This document shows, piece by piece, positions 45,439 through 53,743 of a stretch of 64,000 nucleotides of DNA. The position numbers were made by a program, and so were the translations under genes. Position 1 is the first letter of the stretch. Every line of letters starts with the position of its first letter. The notes beneath the pieces were generated by a model that saw nothing but the letters and a program-made list of their open reading frames with translations, searched no databases and was not told the origin of the DNA. Source of the stretch: JAGVPT01 sp963827085. Lineage in GTDB: Bacteria; Bacteroidota; Ignavibacteria; UBA10030; UBA8401. The stretch spans positions 930,001-994,000 of the forward strand of contig CAWGZY010000003.1 of the NCBI GenBank assembly GCA_963827085.1. Reading direction: 5' to 3'.

Positions 45439-45760
45439 AACTGACTCTGTCGGTTGTCTCAGACTTTTCACGGGAGAGAATAGTTGACCGAGAGATTGTG
45501 ACCATGTATGATCTCGCGGGTGAGAGATCCCACGCTCAATTCATAATCAAACAGCAGTGTGTTGAGACATTTAACCGTTCAGTGAAAGTGCATGAATGCG
45601 TGCGGCAACATGAGGTCCTTTTTACCTTGACGTATTTAGAACGAACTTTTTTAACGATCATTCCCGCGTTCGCGTTGTGCCGGTACAATCGATTTTAACA
45701 GCGAAGAATTCTCGAAGGTGCGTTTGCCATTATCAATCATCTATAGAAGGGAAAAAAGCA
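45439..45760. other. Intergenic region between cargo genes
   Basis: About 320 bases have no repeat from the families listed and no clear promoter. A small open frame at 45498-45698 has no ribosome-binding site or recognisable domain and was not called. Confidence 0.45.
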
Positions 45761-47065
45761 ATGTCCACGTTTAACAGGAAATATTTGTTCTTGGCGCTTC
45801 TCATTGCGGGAGGCATCAATTCATCCATGGCTCAGTGGACGCAGAGTACCGGGTTTATAGATTATGTTACCGTCTATGCTTTGGCTCCGGTTCCTAACGG
45901 GTCGGGCGGCATGAATCTCCTCTCTACTGGAGCGGCAGGCACCCTCCTTTCCGCCGACAACGGCCAAACCTGGAGTACTTCAAGTTCCGTAGGCGGGTTC
46001 GCCATTGCTGTCTCCCCCGCCTCCGGCGGGGCAGGCTCTACGAATCTTTTTTTTGGGGCTGAAACCGGCGTTTTTCTTTCCACCAACTACGGTGCCAGCT
46101 GGACTGCAGTTGATTCAGGAATGCCGACCTCATTTTATGCGTGGACAAACGCTCTTGCTGTCTCCGGCACGAATATCTTCGCAGGGACGTTCGCCGGCGT
46201 CTATCTTTCAACCAACAACGGCACAAGCTGGACTGCAACGAATCTCCCCCCTTATCAAATAAATGCATTGGCGGCTTCCGGCACAAACGTCTTCGCCGGG
46301 ACATCAAGCAGCGGTGTCTTCATTTCTTCTGCCAACGGCTCAAGCTGGACTCAGGTTAAAACAGGAATGCAAGACACTCTTATCGATGTCCTTGCTGTCA
46401 TCGGGTCCAATCTTTTTGCCGGGACCCATCTTAATCCCGAGTATGATCAGTGGGGCGGGGTTTTTGTCTCCGGGAATAACGGCACAGGCTGGGCGGCGGC
46501 CAACGCTGGAATGCCTCAAATTCCGGATATCTCGGGAAAAATAGTCAACTACGACCTCCCTACAGTATGGTCGTTCGCTGCCTCTGGAACGGATATTTTC
46601 GCCGGCACGGATCACGGTGTATTCCATTCCGGCAATAACGGCGGAAGCTGGACGAACATCAACGATGGTTTGACAGATACTCTTATCACTGCGCTTGCCG
46701 TCTCCGGCTCATACCTCTGTGCCGGAACTAATGCCGGCGTGTGGAGGCGGCCGCTCAGCCAAGTGACAGCGGTAAACGAAAGTCAGAGTCAAGCACCGAG
46801 AACATTCTCCCTTTCACAAAATTATCCGAACCCCTTCAACCCGTCGACGATGATTCGGTTCACTGTTCCATCGAATGGCCGTGCGGTGTTGAAAGTCTTC
46901 AATGTCCTCGGACAGGAAGTCGCAACTCTGTTCAACGGCGAAGCGGCGGCAGGAGTAAACCAGCAGGTGGAGTTCAACGCATCGAACCTTGCAAGCGGAG
47001 TCTACTTCTCGCGGCTGGAGTTCGGCGGGAAAACGCAGATGAATAAGATGCTGCTGTTGAAGTAA
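45761..47065 (+). CDS. Secreted Asp-box propeller protein with T9SS sorting domain
   Basis: The ATG at 45761 follows AGAAGGGAA and gives 434 residues with a signal peptide (YLFLALLIAGGINSSMAQ). There are six Asp-box repeats (SADNGQTW, STNYGASW, STNNGTSW, SSANGSSW, SGNNGTGW, SGNNGGSW), the count of a single propeller. The sorting domain is YPNPFNPSTMIRFTV, LKVFNVLGQEVATL, NKMLLLK. In the second repeat the usual VSGTNLF strand reads VSPASGGAGSTNLF. The extra seven residues are encoded by a hairpin (46015-46031). The frame is open to 45677, but that start lacks a signal peptide. Confidence 0.87.
   Translation: MSTFNRKYLFLALLIAGGINSSMAQWTQSTGFIDYVTVYALAPVPNGSGGMNLLSTGAAGTLLSADNGQTWSTSSSVGGFAIAVSPASGGAGSTNLFFGAETGVFLSTNYGASWTAVDSGMPTSFYAWTNALAVSGTNIFAGTFAGVYLSTNNGTSWTATNLPPYQINALAASGTNVFAGTSSSGVFISSANGSSWTQVKTGMQDTLIDVLAVIGSNLFAGTHLNPEYDQWGGVFVSGNNGTGWAAANAGMPQIPDISGKIVNYDLPTVWSFAASGTDIFAGTDHGVFHSGNNGGSWTNINDGLTDTLITALAVSGSYLCAGTNAGVWRRPLSQVTAVNESQSQAPRTFSLSQNYPNPFNPSTMIRFTVPSNGRAVLKVFNVLGQEVATLFNGEAAAGVNQQVEFNASNLASGVYFSRLEFGGKTQMNKMLLLK
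46015..46031. repeat. Micro-hairpin inside coding sequence
   Basis: CCCCGCC-TCC-GGCGGGG is a perfect 7-bp stem with a 3-base loop. It is part of a 21-base in-frame addition (PASGGAG) that neighbouring repeat units of the same protein and of its paralogues lack. Confidence 0.75.
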
Positions 47066-47093
47066 ATCACGTAAGTCTGTGACCAGCTCAATC

Positions 47094-47122
47094 AGCCCGG
47101 ACTTACCGTCCGGGCTTTTTTA
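47094..47122 (+). terminator. Rho-independent terminator
   Basis: The stem AGCCCGGAC / GTCCGGGCT with a 5-base loop and T run starts 29 bases after the stop codon. Confidence 0.9.
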
Positions 47123-47156
47123 TTCCCGATTGGGTTTAATACCCCGATGCTTGCGT

Positions 47157-47220
47157 CGTCATTCCGGCGAAAGCCGGAATCCATAATCTGGATGCAAGCG
47201 TCCGCTGGCATGACAAATAC
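47157..47220. repeat. Double-hairpin repeat related to the MITE core
   Basis: GTCATTCCGGCGAAAGCCGG followed by a GCATGAC-ending second hairpin matches the inside of the 131-bp MITE. It lacks the GGTAGTGTTACA ends and any target duplication. It may be an ancestor or a decayed relative. Confidence 0.65.
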
Positions 47221-47282
47221 CTCGCTGCTTGCGGCGAGGATTATTTATTTTTGTTTTTCTTTTATTTTTGGGTTTAGTATTG

Positions 47283-47313
47283 TTGACTTTCTTTTGAAGA
47301 AAAGCTAGTTTTG
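47283..47313 (+). promoter_or_regulatory. Putative promoter of the 47.4-50.8 kb gene pair
   Basis: TTGACT, 17 bases, then TAGTTT; the downstream part also reads TAGTTTTG, which fits the Bacteroidota TANNTTTG -7 element. The start codon is 73 bases after. Confidence 0.45.
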
Positions 47314-47385
47314 GATTATGCCATCGGAGGAGCCCATCCTCCTTTTACCCATGATATGCACAAAATTTAAAGAGGAGGAATGCGT

Positions 47386-48438
47386 ATGAAAACGCTTCGA
47401 TGGTTAGTCTTATCATCACTCGTTTCACTTTTTGCCTATTCCGGGTATGGGCAAATCACCATTCAAGAATCAGACCTTCAACAAGCTTTTGTTGCCGGTG
47501 CGATGCTCAAATTTCGCTCCGATACGAGCCATTATGTCAATGTTGGAAAGACCGGGGGACCGAATGTTTACGATTTTTCATCACTCACATTTCCCGATTC
47601 AACGACATATACACTTTATCCATCATCACAAGTTCCCCAACTTGCTCCCCGCTTCAATCCATCGAGCCTTGTGTGGGGAACATCGCCGCAGAATATTTCC
47701 GATAGCCCAGTGTTCTTCCTCTCAGATACCGGATTTATCCAGTTGGGACAAGTTTCTGTCTATCCGGATTCGCAGGAATACAGGTATGATACGCCGTATC
47801 AGGAATTTTTACATTTCCCGGCAACATATAATCTTCAATGGAGCACAAGCCCGGGCGGGGCGGGAGTTGATACGGCGTACGTGAACAATACTGCGCCGCG
47901 CGTAACAACCGGGTGGAACAGCGCAGAGACGTATCGTATCGACGGGTACGGAACGCTGATCGTACACGGAAATTCGTATGAATGCTTAAGAGTGAGAAAT
48001 GTTGAGGTAGAGAGTTTTACATACCAAGGGTTTAACTATTTCACAAAATCCGGCTTATCGTTTCTGGTGAGCAGTACGAAAGACCAAAACGATACCGGCC
48101 TGGTAAAGGTTACAGGAATTACTGTCATCAAAAACGAAAATGTTACGTTGGTTTCTCAGGTTAGTGTTATTCCAACAACGTTTTCGTTATCGCAAAACTA
48201 CCCCAACCCGTTCAACCCTGCGACAGTCATCAGTTATCAGTTAGCAGTAAACAGTTTTGTGACGGTGAGGGTGTACGATGAACTTGGCAGGGAAGTTTCC
48301 CGCCTGGTGAACGGAAATCAGTCTGCTGGGAGCCATTCGGTGCGATGGGATGGTGCAAACTTTTCAAGCGGCGTTTACTTTTACGAACTGAACGCGGGGG
48401 ATTTTCATGACGTTAAGAAAATGGTTTTGATGAAATAA
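47386..48438 (+). CDS. T9SS cargo protein of unknown function
   Basis: I prefer the ATG at 47386, 6 bases after GAGGAGGA (the ATG at 47380 touches it). The 350-residue product has a signal peptide (LRWLVLSSLVSLFAYSGYG). A beta-rich domain of about 230 residues follows (FVAGAMLKFRSDTSHYVNVG; YDFSSLTFPDSTTYTLY; EYRYDTPYQEFLHFP), of a type common in this lineage without assigned role. The sorting domain is YPNPFNPATVISYQL, VRVYDELGREVSRL, KKMVLMK. The next cargo gene starts 62 bases later, so the two are likely one transcript. Confidence 0.82.
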   Translation: MKTLRWLVLSSLVSLFAYSGYGQITIQESDLQQAFVAGAMLKFRSDTSHYVNVGKTGGPNVYDFSSLTFPDSTTYTLYPSSQVPQLAPRFNPSSLVWGTSPQNISDSPVFFLSDTGFIQLGQVSVYPDSQEYRYDTPYQEFLHFPATYNLQWSTSPGGAGVDTAYVNNTAPRVTTGWNSAETYRIDGYGTLIVHGNSYECLRVRNVEVESFTYQGFNYFTKSGLSFLVSSTKDQNDTGLVKVTGITVIKNENVTLVSQVSVIPTTFSLSQNYPNPFNPATVISYQLAVNSFVTVRVYDELGREVSRLVNGNQSAGSHSVRWDGANFSSGVYFYELNAGDFHDVKKMVLMK

Positions 48439-48499
48439 GCACTCAATCTCAGCTATCATGAGAATCAAACAGATCCGACAAGAAAGGAGTCAGCCAAGC

Positions 48500-50779
48500 A
48501 TGGGAAGAAATCGTTTGAACACAACATTATGGCGGGATGCGGTTGCGCTCTCGTCGCTGATTATTAGACTTTCGTTCCCGCTCGCTGCACAGGGAACGAG
48601 TGTCCCGGTCAATGGACAATTGTACGGAGCCCCCATTATCGGCACGTCGGCATCGGGGGCAACGATGACTTTTACTCAGGTCTTCGTCGCCACCGCGAGC
48701 GGTTTATACGGCCATGAATCCTCATCAAACGAGTATGTTCTTACGGGCGATTTCTACTATAAGTGGTACACTCCTCCCGCAGGCCGCACCATTGTCAAAG
48801 CGGGCACAAAGCATACTTTTTACTCAGAAAGTACCGTGGAAAGCAACCCAATAGTTTTGCTTGATGATGGAACTATTGTGCTTCTTCATTCCAATGCTCA
48901 TTTTGACGGGAAGATCAGCACGACGAGTACGGAAGAATGGGAGAAAGTGGTGGGAGACGCGATCTATGCGCTGTCCACACTGCAGGTGTACGTCAGCCGC
49001 GACACGCTAGCGACATGGCAGGTAGATACCGCGGGACTCGGAGCGACGCACGTCTGGGACATCGCACTCGATTCCGCACAATATGTCTATGCAGCCACAA
49101 GCACAGGGCTCTTCGTCCAAAGCCCGGACTCGAATGTGTGGCATTTTGTGAGCTCACTCCCCAGTGTATACTTGTCGAGCGTTTTTGTAGATCGAAAGGA
49201 CAAAATCTACGTCTCTACGATATTCGGCAGCTTGTACGTGAGCACCGACCGTGGAGTATCGTGGAATACTAATAACACAGGCCTGCCCGGCACCGGCGCG
49301 ACAACATTTGGCGACGATCTCTTTGGCAACGACTACGCCATAGCCGGCGGCGAGGTCTTCAGGTCGGACAGCGGAACCGCCCCATGGACAAGGATCGATA
49401 CATCAATCGCAAACAAGATTCTGGATCCTGTTTCTTTATATGCTTCCCCTTACAACTACATTGCCGGCGATTCCCTTCTTTACCTTGGCACACAGTACGG
49501 CCTCTTTACCAGTACGGACGGAGGAAAAAGCTGGCTGACGACGAACAACGGAATTCAAGCAGGAACTCTCTATGGCTTTGCGAAAACAGCAACGCGTCAA
49601 TTTGCTACGACGAACCTCGGATTATTCTATAACAATCTCGGCGATACTACATGGACAAGAGTATTCCCTGTAAACGGATATGCCGTCGGCAACGCCGTCT
49701 ATCTTGACAACAACGGCAACGTGTACACTCTCGGACCGATCATTAATTTCAACAATTCACAAAGCCCCAATTCAAACTGGAAGAGCACCGATAATGGTGC
49801 AACCTGGGTTCCCGACACAGCGGGGCTTGGCGTGATGGCAGGAGGCTCCATTGCAAAATATTATGCTGATGAATCCGGAATTCAGCATTATGCCGTTGCA
49901 GGAATCGCCGCAGAATGCTACAAAAAGAACCCGGGGACACCCTGGACACCAGACACTTCGGGCATGTCGCTGCTCCCGGCGAATTATCCAAACGTGTTGG
50001 CGAGCGACAAGCACGGAAATATATATCTGGCTGTAACAACGACCGCCGCGTACACGGGACTCCTGATGAAACGCCCGATAGGCGGCGGCACGTGGACATT
50101 CGACACGGCCGGTTTGCAGGGAGCAATCGTCTACAGCATCAGCACAGATCAAAGCGGCAACCTGTATGCCGGCACATACGGCGGCGGTATCTATAAAAGA
50201 ACAGGAAGTACGTGGGCGCCGATTTCATTGCCGGGAGGCCTCCTCGGAAACAATGCGTTCGTAACGGCAGTAGATAATTCCGGTGCATTGTTTGCCGGGT
50301 TCTCTTACCAAAGCGGATTTAATTATGCCTGGCAGGGAGTGTACTATACGACAAACAACGGCGGATCGTGGACAAAAGTCGGACTCGACGGATTAGCAGT
50401 AAGAGCTCTCATTGCCTATGGCGATTCAATCTATGCAGTTACCTACACGGACGGCATGTACGTGTTAACAAAGACAGGAAGTACGGGGGTGAAAGATAAA
50501 CCTGTCTCGGCGCCCGGATCGTTCGCGCTGTATCAGAATTATCCAAATCCCTTCAACCCTTCCACAAAAATCGACTATCAATTGCCGGAAAAAAGTTTTG
50601 TAACAATGAAGGTGTTCGACATTCTCGGCAGGCAGGTATCCACCCTGGTCAACGAAGAAGAAAGTGCGGGCGAGCACGAAGCGACCTTTGACGCCTCGCA
50701 CTTTGCCAGCGGAATCTACTTCTACAGGATCGAGTTCGGCGGGAAGATGCAGATAAAAAAGATGATGGTGCTGAAGTAG
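48500..50779 (+). CDS. Secreted Asp-box/sialidase-like propeller protein with T9SS sorting domain
   Basis: An ATG at 48500 with AAAGGAGT upstream gives 759 residues. The ATG at 48458 lacks a ribosome-binding site. The signal peptide is AVALSSLIIRLSFPLAAQ. Two-component-regulator-like propeller blades carry Asp-boxes (STDRGVSW, STDGGKSW, STDNGATW, TNNGGSW) and strands such as LYAGTYGGGIYKRT. The sorting domain is YPNPFNPSTKIDYQL, MKVFDILGRQVSTL, KKMMVLK. It is larger and more diverged than the other propellers of the block. A surface location is predicted. Confidence 0.87.
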   Translation: MGRNRLNTTLWRDAVALSSLIIRLSFPLAAQGTSVPVNGQLYGAPIIGTSASGATMTFTQVFVATASGLYGHESSSNEYVLTGDFYYKWYTPPAGRTIVKAGTKHTFYSESTVESNPIVLLDDGTIVLLHSNAHFDGKISTTSTEEWEKVVGDAIYALSTLQVYVSRDTLATWQVDTAGLGATHVWDIALDSAQYVYAATSTGLFVQSPDSNVWHFVSSLPSVYLSSVFVDRKDKIYVSTIFGSLYVSTDRGVSWNTNNTGLPGTGATTFGDDLFGNDYAIAGGEVFRSDSGTAPWTRIDTSIANKILDPVSLYASPYNYIAGDSLLYLGTQYGLFTSTDGGKSWLTTNNGIQAGTLYGFAKTATRQFATTNLGLFYNNLGDTTWTRVFPVNGYAVGNAVYLDNNGNVYTLGPIINFNNSQSPNSNWKSTDNGATWVPDTAGLGVMAGGSIAKYYADESGIQHYAVAGIAAECYKKNPGTPWTPDTSGMSLLPANYPNVLASDKHGNIYLAVTTTAAYTGLLMKRPIGGGTWTFDTAGLQGAIVYSISTDQSGNLYAGTYGGGIYKRTGSTWAPISLPGGLLGNNAFVTAVDNSGALFAGFSYQSGFNYAWQGVYYTTNNGGSWTKVGLDGLAVRALIAYGDSIYAVTYTDGMYVLTKTGSTGVKDKPVSAPGSFALYQNYPNPFNPSTKIDYQLPEKSFVTMKVFDILGRQVSTLVNEEESAGEHEATFDASHFASGIYFYRIEFGGKMQIKKMMVLK

Positions 50780-51167
50780 TAATTCCGAGACATCTGAAAA
50801 ATTGCCTCTCGCCAAGCCGCTGGCGAAGCCATCCCCTTGGGAAAAGGCGCGAAGGTTTTGTTATATGACCAATTTGCGACTTTGCGTCTGGCGAAGCCAT
50901 CCCCTCGGGATTTGCGCGAGACGTATTTTTGGAATTATTCAGAAGTCTCAATTCCTTAACTCTGCTACCATGACATTCAGCCCGGACTCACTATCTGGGC
51001 TGTTGCATTTGTATCTTAATAGCACTAAAATTACAACAGAGGGGTGTTCAAAAACCTGCCGGATTATCCCTCCATTATAATATTATCCTGCAGGGCACAA
51101 CATATCGCATGTAATGCGATGCGACCATAATTAGACGGCCAAAATTTCTTTCCATCATTTTGAGAAG
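50780..51167. repeat. Intergenic region with two micro-hairpins and a weak terminator
   Basis: Two GGCGAAGCCATCCCCTTGGG-type inserts occur at about 50821-50843 and 50886-50908 within decayed CGCAAAG-type repeat arms. An imperfect hairpin AGCCCGGACTCACTATCTGG-GCT at about 50979-51001 resembles the terminators of the neighbouring cargo genes but has a mismatch and no T run. A perfect 8-bp palindrome pair ATCGCATG/TAATGCGAT is at about 51104-51121. Confidence 0.55.
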
Positions 51168-51485
51168 ATGAACATGACAAACAATTTGACTCCACAAGAA
51201 GAGGCACAACTTCATGCCTTGCTCCATAATCAGCAACATGATATTCGTTCGCTCAATATTGTTGCTAATCTCCTCCTCTTATGCGGCGGATTCTTTCTAA
51301 CCGGCACAGCGTTCTATTTAGCACAGCATCTTACGGACAATGCAGCGTATTTCGTCGGTCTGCCGAATTTCGTCGGCGGAATGTTATCGATTGCCGGCTA
51401 TCTCTTGCTTTCCAGAAGAGTCGCCCGGCTGAAACAACTCAACTCTATTGTGTCAAAACTTTCCGAGTCCGGGATTGCCGCATAG
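51168..51485 (+). CDS. Small two-helix membrane protein, unknown function
   Basis: This 105-residue protein has a soluble N-terminal helix (LTPQEEAQLHALLHNQQHDI) and two membrane helices (VANLLLLCGGFFLTGTAFYL; GLPNFVGGMLSIAGYLLLS). A basic/amphipathic tail follows (RRVARLKQLNSIVSKL). The first ATG is used; an ATG two codons later is possible. Its stop codon (51483-51485) lies inside the terminal repeat of the element at 51482, so the present C-terminus may have been set by that insertion. Confidence 0.65.
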   Translation: MNMTNNLTPQEEAQLHALLHNQQHDIRSLNIVANLLLLCGGFFLTGTAFYLAQHLTDNAAYFVGLPNFVGGMLSIAGYLLLSRRVARLKQLNSIVSKLSESGIAA

Positions 51486-51682
51486 CAGGATGATGAAAAA
51501 GTCCATACCGCTTGCCACTCCCAAGGGGATGCCGTTGGCAGAAGACACGTCGTCACTAAGAAATTAAAGTGAAAAATTTTTGTCGCCAATATCATCGCAT
51601 GTTGAGATAGCGATTTACTCAAAATTATTCCATGCCTTCGTGATTTCGTGGCTCATAAAAGTGTTTTTCATCATCCGGCTAT
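51482..51682 (+). mobile_element. MITE-like element with GGATGATGAAAAA ends, copy 1
   Basis: The ends ATAGCAGGATGATGAAAAA and the complement of ATAGCCGGATGATGAAAAA match at 18 of 19 bases. It is non-coding and similar to 54490-54668 over its whole length. This copy is 22 bases longer, explained by a micro-hairpin (TCCCAAGGGGATGCCGTTGG) at about 51518-51540. Confidence 0.8.
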
Positions 51683-51705
51683 TCCATCAAGAATAAGAGG
51701 ACAAA

Positions 51706-52296
51706 ATGTTTTCTGAAATTCCAGAAAAGATGAAAGAAAGGATGAAGTTCCTTGAAGAGATTGACAAGACCGATAGAGATGACGGTACAGAAAAGATTAA
51801 AAGATTACGACAAATTCCTCCCGAAACAGGAAGATTTCTCGCTTTGTTAGCCTCAAACTGCCCGAACGGTAATTTCATTGAAATCGGAACAAGTGCCGGA
51901 TATTCGACGATGTGGTTATCCCTCGCTGCGGGAGAAAAACAGATCACAATAAAAACATTTGAACTCCATGAAGGAAAAATAAAATTAGCGAAAGAGACTT
52001 TTGCAAAGGCCGGAATATCGCACTCCGTCGAGTTGATCGAAGGAGATGCCTTGGCCAATTTGAAAGATGTCGAAGAAATATCATTTTGTTTTATTGACTG
52101 TGAAAAGGAATTGTACGGCAAATGCTGGGATATAGTCTCAGACAAAATTATAGACAAAGGTTTCATAGTCGCCGATAACGCTATCAGTCACTATGACGAT
52201 GTAAAACCGATGATAGACAAAGCCATGTCTGATGAAAGATTCGATACGCTCATTGTTCCGATCGGAAAAGGTGAGCTCGTGTGCAGGAGAAAATGA
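51706..52296 (+). CDS. O-methyltransferase (class I, catechol-OMT-like)
   Basis: This 196-residue protein has the SAM-binding glycine motif FIEIGTSAGYSTMWLSLA at about residue 65, a TFELHEGKIKLAKETF acidic-loop region, and ISFCFIDCEKELYGKCWD in the place of the family's metal-binding FIDxDK block. It is smaller than typical catechol O-methyltransferases but keeps the core order. The substrate is unknown. It has a fair ribosome-binding site (AAGAGGA). A small lipoprotein gene follows. Confidence 0.82.
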   Translation: MFSEIPEKMKERMKFLEEIDKTDRDDGTEKIKRLRQIPPETGRFLALLASNCPNGNFIEIGTSAGYSTMWLSLAAGEKQITIKTFELHEGKIKLAKETFAKAGISHSVELIEGDALANLKDVEEISFCFIDCEKELYGKCWDIVSDKIIDKGFIVADNAISHYDDVKPMIDKAMSDERFDTLIVPIGKGELVCRRK

Positions 52297-52352
52297 GACG
52301 TTCATAAAACACTCTGCGAATCTGTTCTCAACGGCAATAAAGAACGATTACT

Positions 52353-52700
52353 ATGAACGGAAACCGAACGTTAATACCTATCTTACTTATCGCCGTTTTG
52401 TTGCACGTATTTGGCGGATGCATGACAACAATCAGCCCGAATGAATATAATAAGCATTATGAAGAGCAGGCTGAACTTATTTTGGTTGACAGCAGCAAAT
52501 ACAAACTTGCACCCAATTGGACGGTTGATTCAAATTATTGTATTCGTGGCCGCGGTATGTATAGCAAGAATGATTCTACCAAAATATTCAACGTCAATAT
52601 TCCGATCTCTACTATCAGCCGGCTTTCTGTCGAAGACAATATAACGCCAATCTATTTTGAACTTATTATTGCATCCGCCATTTTTATTCACATGCTTTAA
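52353..52700 (+). CDS. Small lipoprotein, unknown function
   Basis: This 115-residue protein has a lipoprotein signal (LIPILLIAVLLHVFGGC, cysteine at about 23). A short soluble part follows (EYNKHYEEQAELILVDSSKY; FNVNIPISTISRLSVEDN) and a final hydrophobic segment (FELIIASAIFIHML). The polar part resembles small lipoproteins of unknown role in Bacteroidota-type genomes. It lies 57 bases after the methyltransferase on the same strand. Confidence 0.65.
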   Translation: MNGNRTLIPILLIAVLLHVFGGCMTTISPNEYNKHYEEQAELILVDSSKYKLAPNWTVDSNYCIRGRGMYSKNDSTKIFNVNIPISTISRLSVEDNITPIYFELIIASAIFIHML

Positions 52701-53078
52701 TTATTTGCCTGCCTATGCAATTCCTGCCGAAAGATCCGGACACACACTCCGTTGTCTCTTCGATTTCCATCTTGCGACAATCCTCTTACAATTCATTTTT
52801 ACAATTCATTGACTTCGGGCTATTGCATTTGTTTTTGATTAGCGGTAGTTTTGCACCCGAGAAACCGGCAAGGGGCACGCAATCCTCCCATTATGGGGGA
52901 AAATAAATTATTAACTGATGTTACGCAAAAGGTGAAAAACCTTTTCACATTTCGCCCCCGACGGGCTCGATCGTTTATTCCGGCTCTTTGCTACAAATAT
53001 ATCGCATTCAGCGCCATTTGCGTAACATCAATTATTTAAAAAAACAACGCATCCTCTATCTCAAGAATTGGAGCACGT
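52701..53078. other. Intergenic region holding a MITE-like element
   Basis: The first 200 bases show nothing recognised apart from short AT-rich stretches. The element at 52908-53039 fills most of the rest. No gene was called for the 63-codon frame at 52715. Confidence 0.5.
52908..53039 (+). mobile_element. 132-bp MITE-like element (TTAACTGATGTTACGC ends)
   Basis: The left end TTATTAACTGATGTTACGCA and the right end GCGTAACATCAATTATTTAA are near complements over about 18 bases. The inner hairpin AAAAGGTGAAAAACCTTTT is at 52927-52945. The element shares ends and right half with 27898-28179 but lacks its inner block. It lies 40 bases upstream of the next gene. Confidence 0.75.
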
Positions 53079-53675
53079 ATGAAACGATCCAAGTCCTATC
53101 CGGCGATTGCAGCGCTGCTGTTTTTTCTGACTCTCACCGCGAACAGTCAAACGAAGAAGTACGAAATCAAGTCAGGCACCATCACGTTTGAATCGGCACA
53201 GAAAATGGCCGGGCTTGGGCTTGATATTCAGAACAAGGTCGTTGTTTCGTTCGACGATTACGGAATGAGGGAATGCCGCGAAACGTATCAAGGGAATGAA
53301 CTTAAGGAGATCTATTTCAGCGATGGCAAGGATCTTTATTCCCTCCAGCCGGTCAAGAAGGCCGCTTTCAAGCGCGGCAAAGCAGTTCGAGGGTGCGAAA
53401 CAACAATCGATTGGAACGACATTTCTTCCGACGACAAGAAGGCAGGAAAGGCAAAAAAACTTCCGGACATGACTATCGCCGGCAAGACATGCGAATCGTT
53501 CGAATACACTTCAGGCGGAGAAACCACGACGTATGCCGTTTGGAACCATATCCTGATGATGATTGATATGAAATCGAAGCAAATGATCATGCTGAAGAAG
53601 GCTGTCGCAGTTGACGAGAAAACGGCAGTTTCTGAAGACAAGTTCAAGATCCCTGCGGGTTACACAATAAAATAG
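53079..53675 (+). CDS. Exported protein of unknown function
   Basis: This 198-residue protein has a signal peptide (YPAIAALLFFLTLTANSQ). The mature part has two similar halves of beta strands (KYEIKSGTITFESAQKM; DLYSLQPVKKAAFKRG) and a final lysine-rich helix region (MKSKQMIMLKKAVAVDEKTA). The opening YEIKSGTIT and the mid block AGKTCESFEYTSGGETTTYA are typical of a lineage-specific periplasmic family with no known role. It stands alone behind a MITE. Confidence 0.72.
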   Translation: MKRSKSYPAIAALLFFLTLTANSQTKKYEIKSGTITFESAQKMAGLGLDIQNKVVVSFDDYGMRECRETYQGNELKEIYFSDGKDLYSLQPVKKAAFKRGKAVRGCETTIDWNDISSDDKKAGKAKKLPDMTIAGKTCESFEYTSGGETTTYAVWNHILMMIDMKSKQMIMLKKAVAVDEKTAVSEDKFKIPAGYTIK

Positions 53676-53743
53676 CAACGAACATCTGCGAGTTTTGCTT
53701 CAGAGCTCCGACCCGACTTTTCCGATCGACCCAGGATACAGTT

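Noticed and set aside
45498..45698. 66-codon frame between cargo genes
   Set aside because: No ribosome-binding site, signal peptide or recognisable domain; it spans sequence likely to hold the promoter of the next gene.
50979..51001. Terminator after the 48.5 kb cargo gene
   Set aside because: The hairpin resembles those after the two preceding cargo genes but has a mismatch and no T run, and it lies 200 bases after the stop, so it was not called as a terminator.
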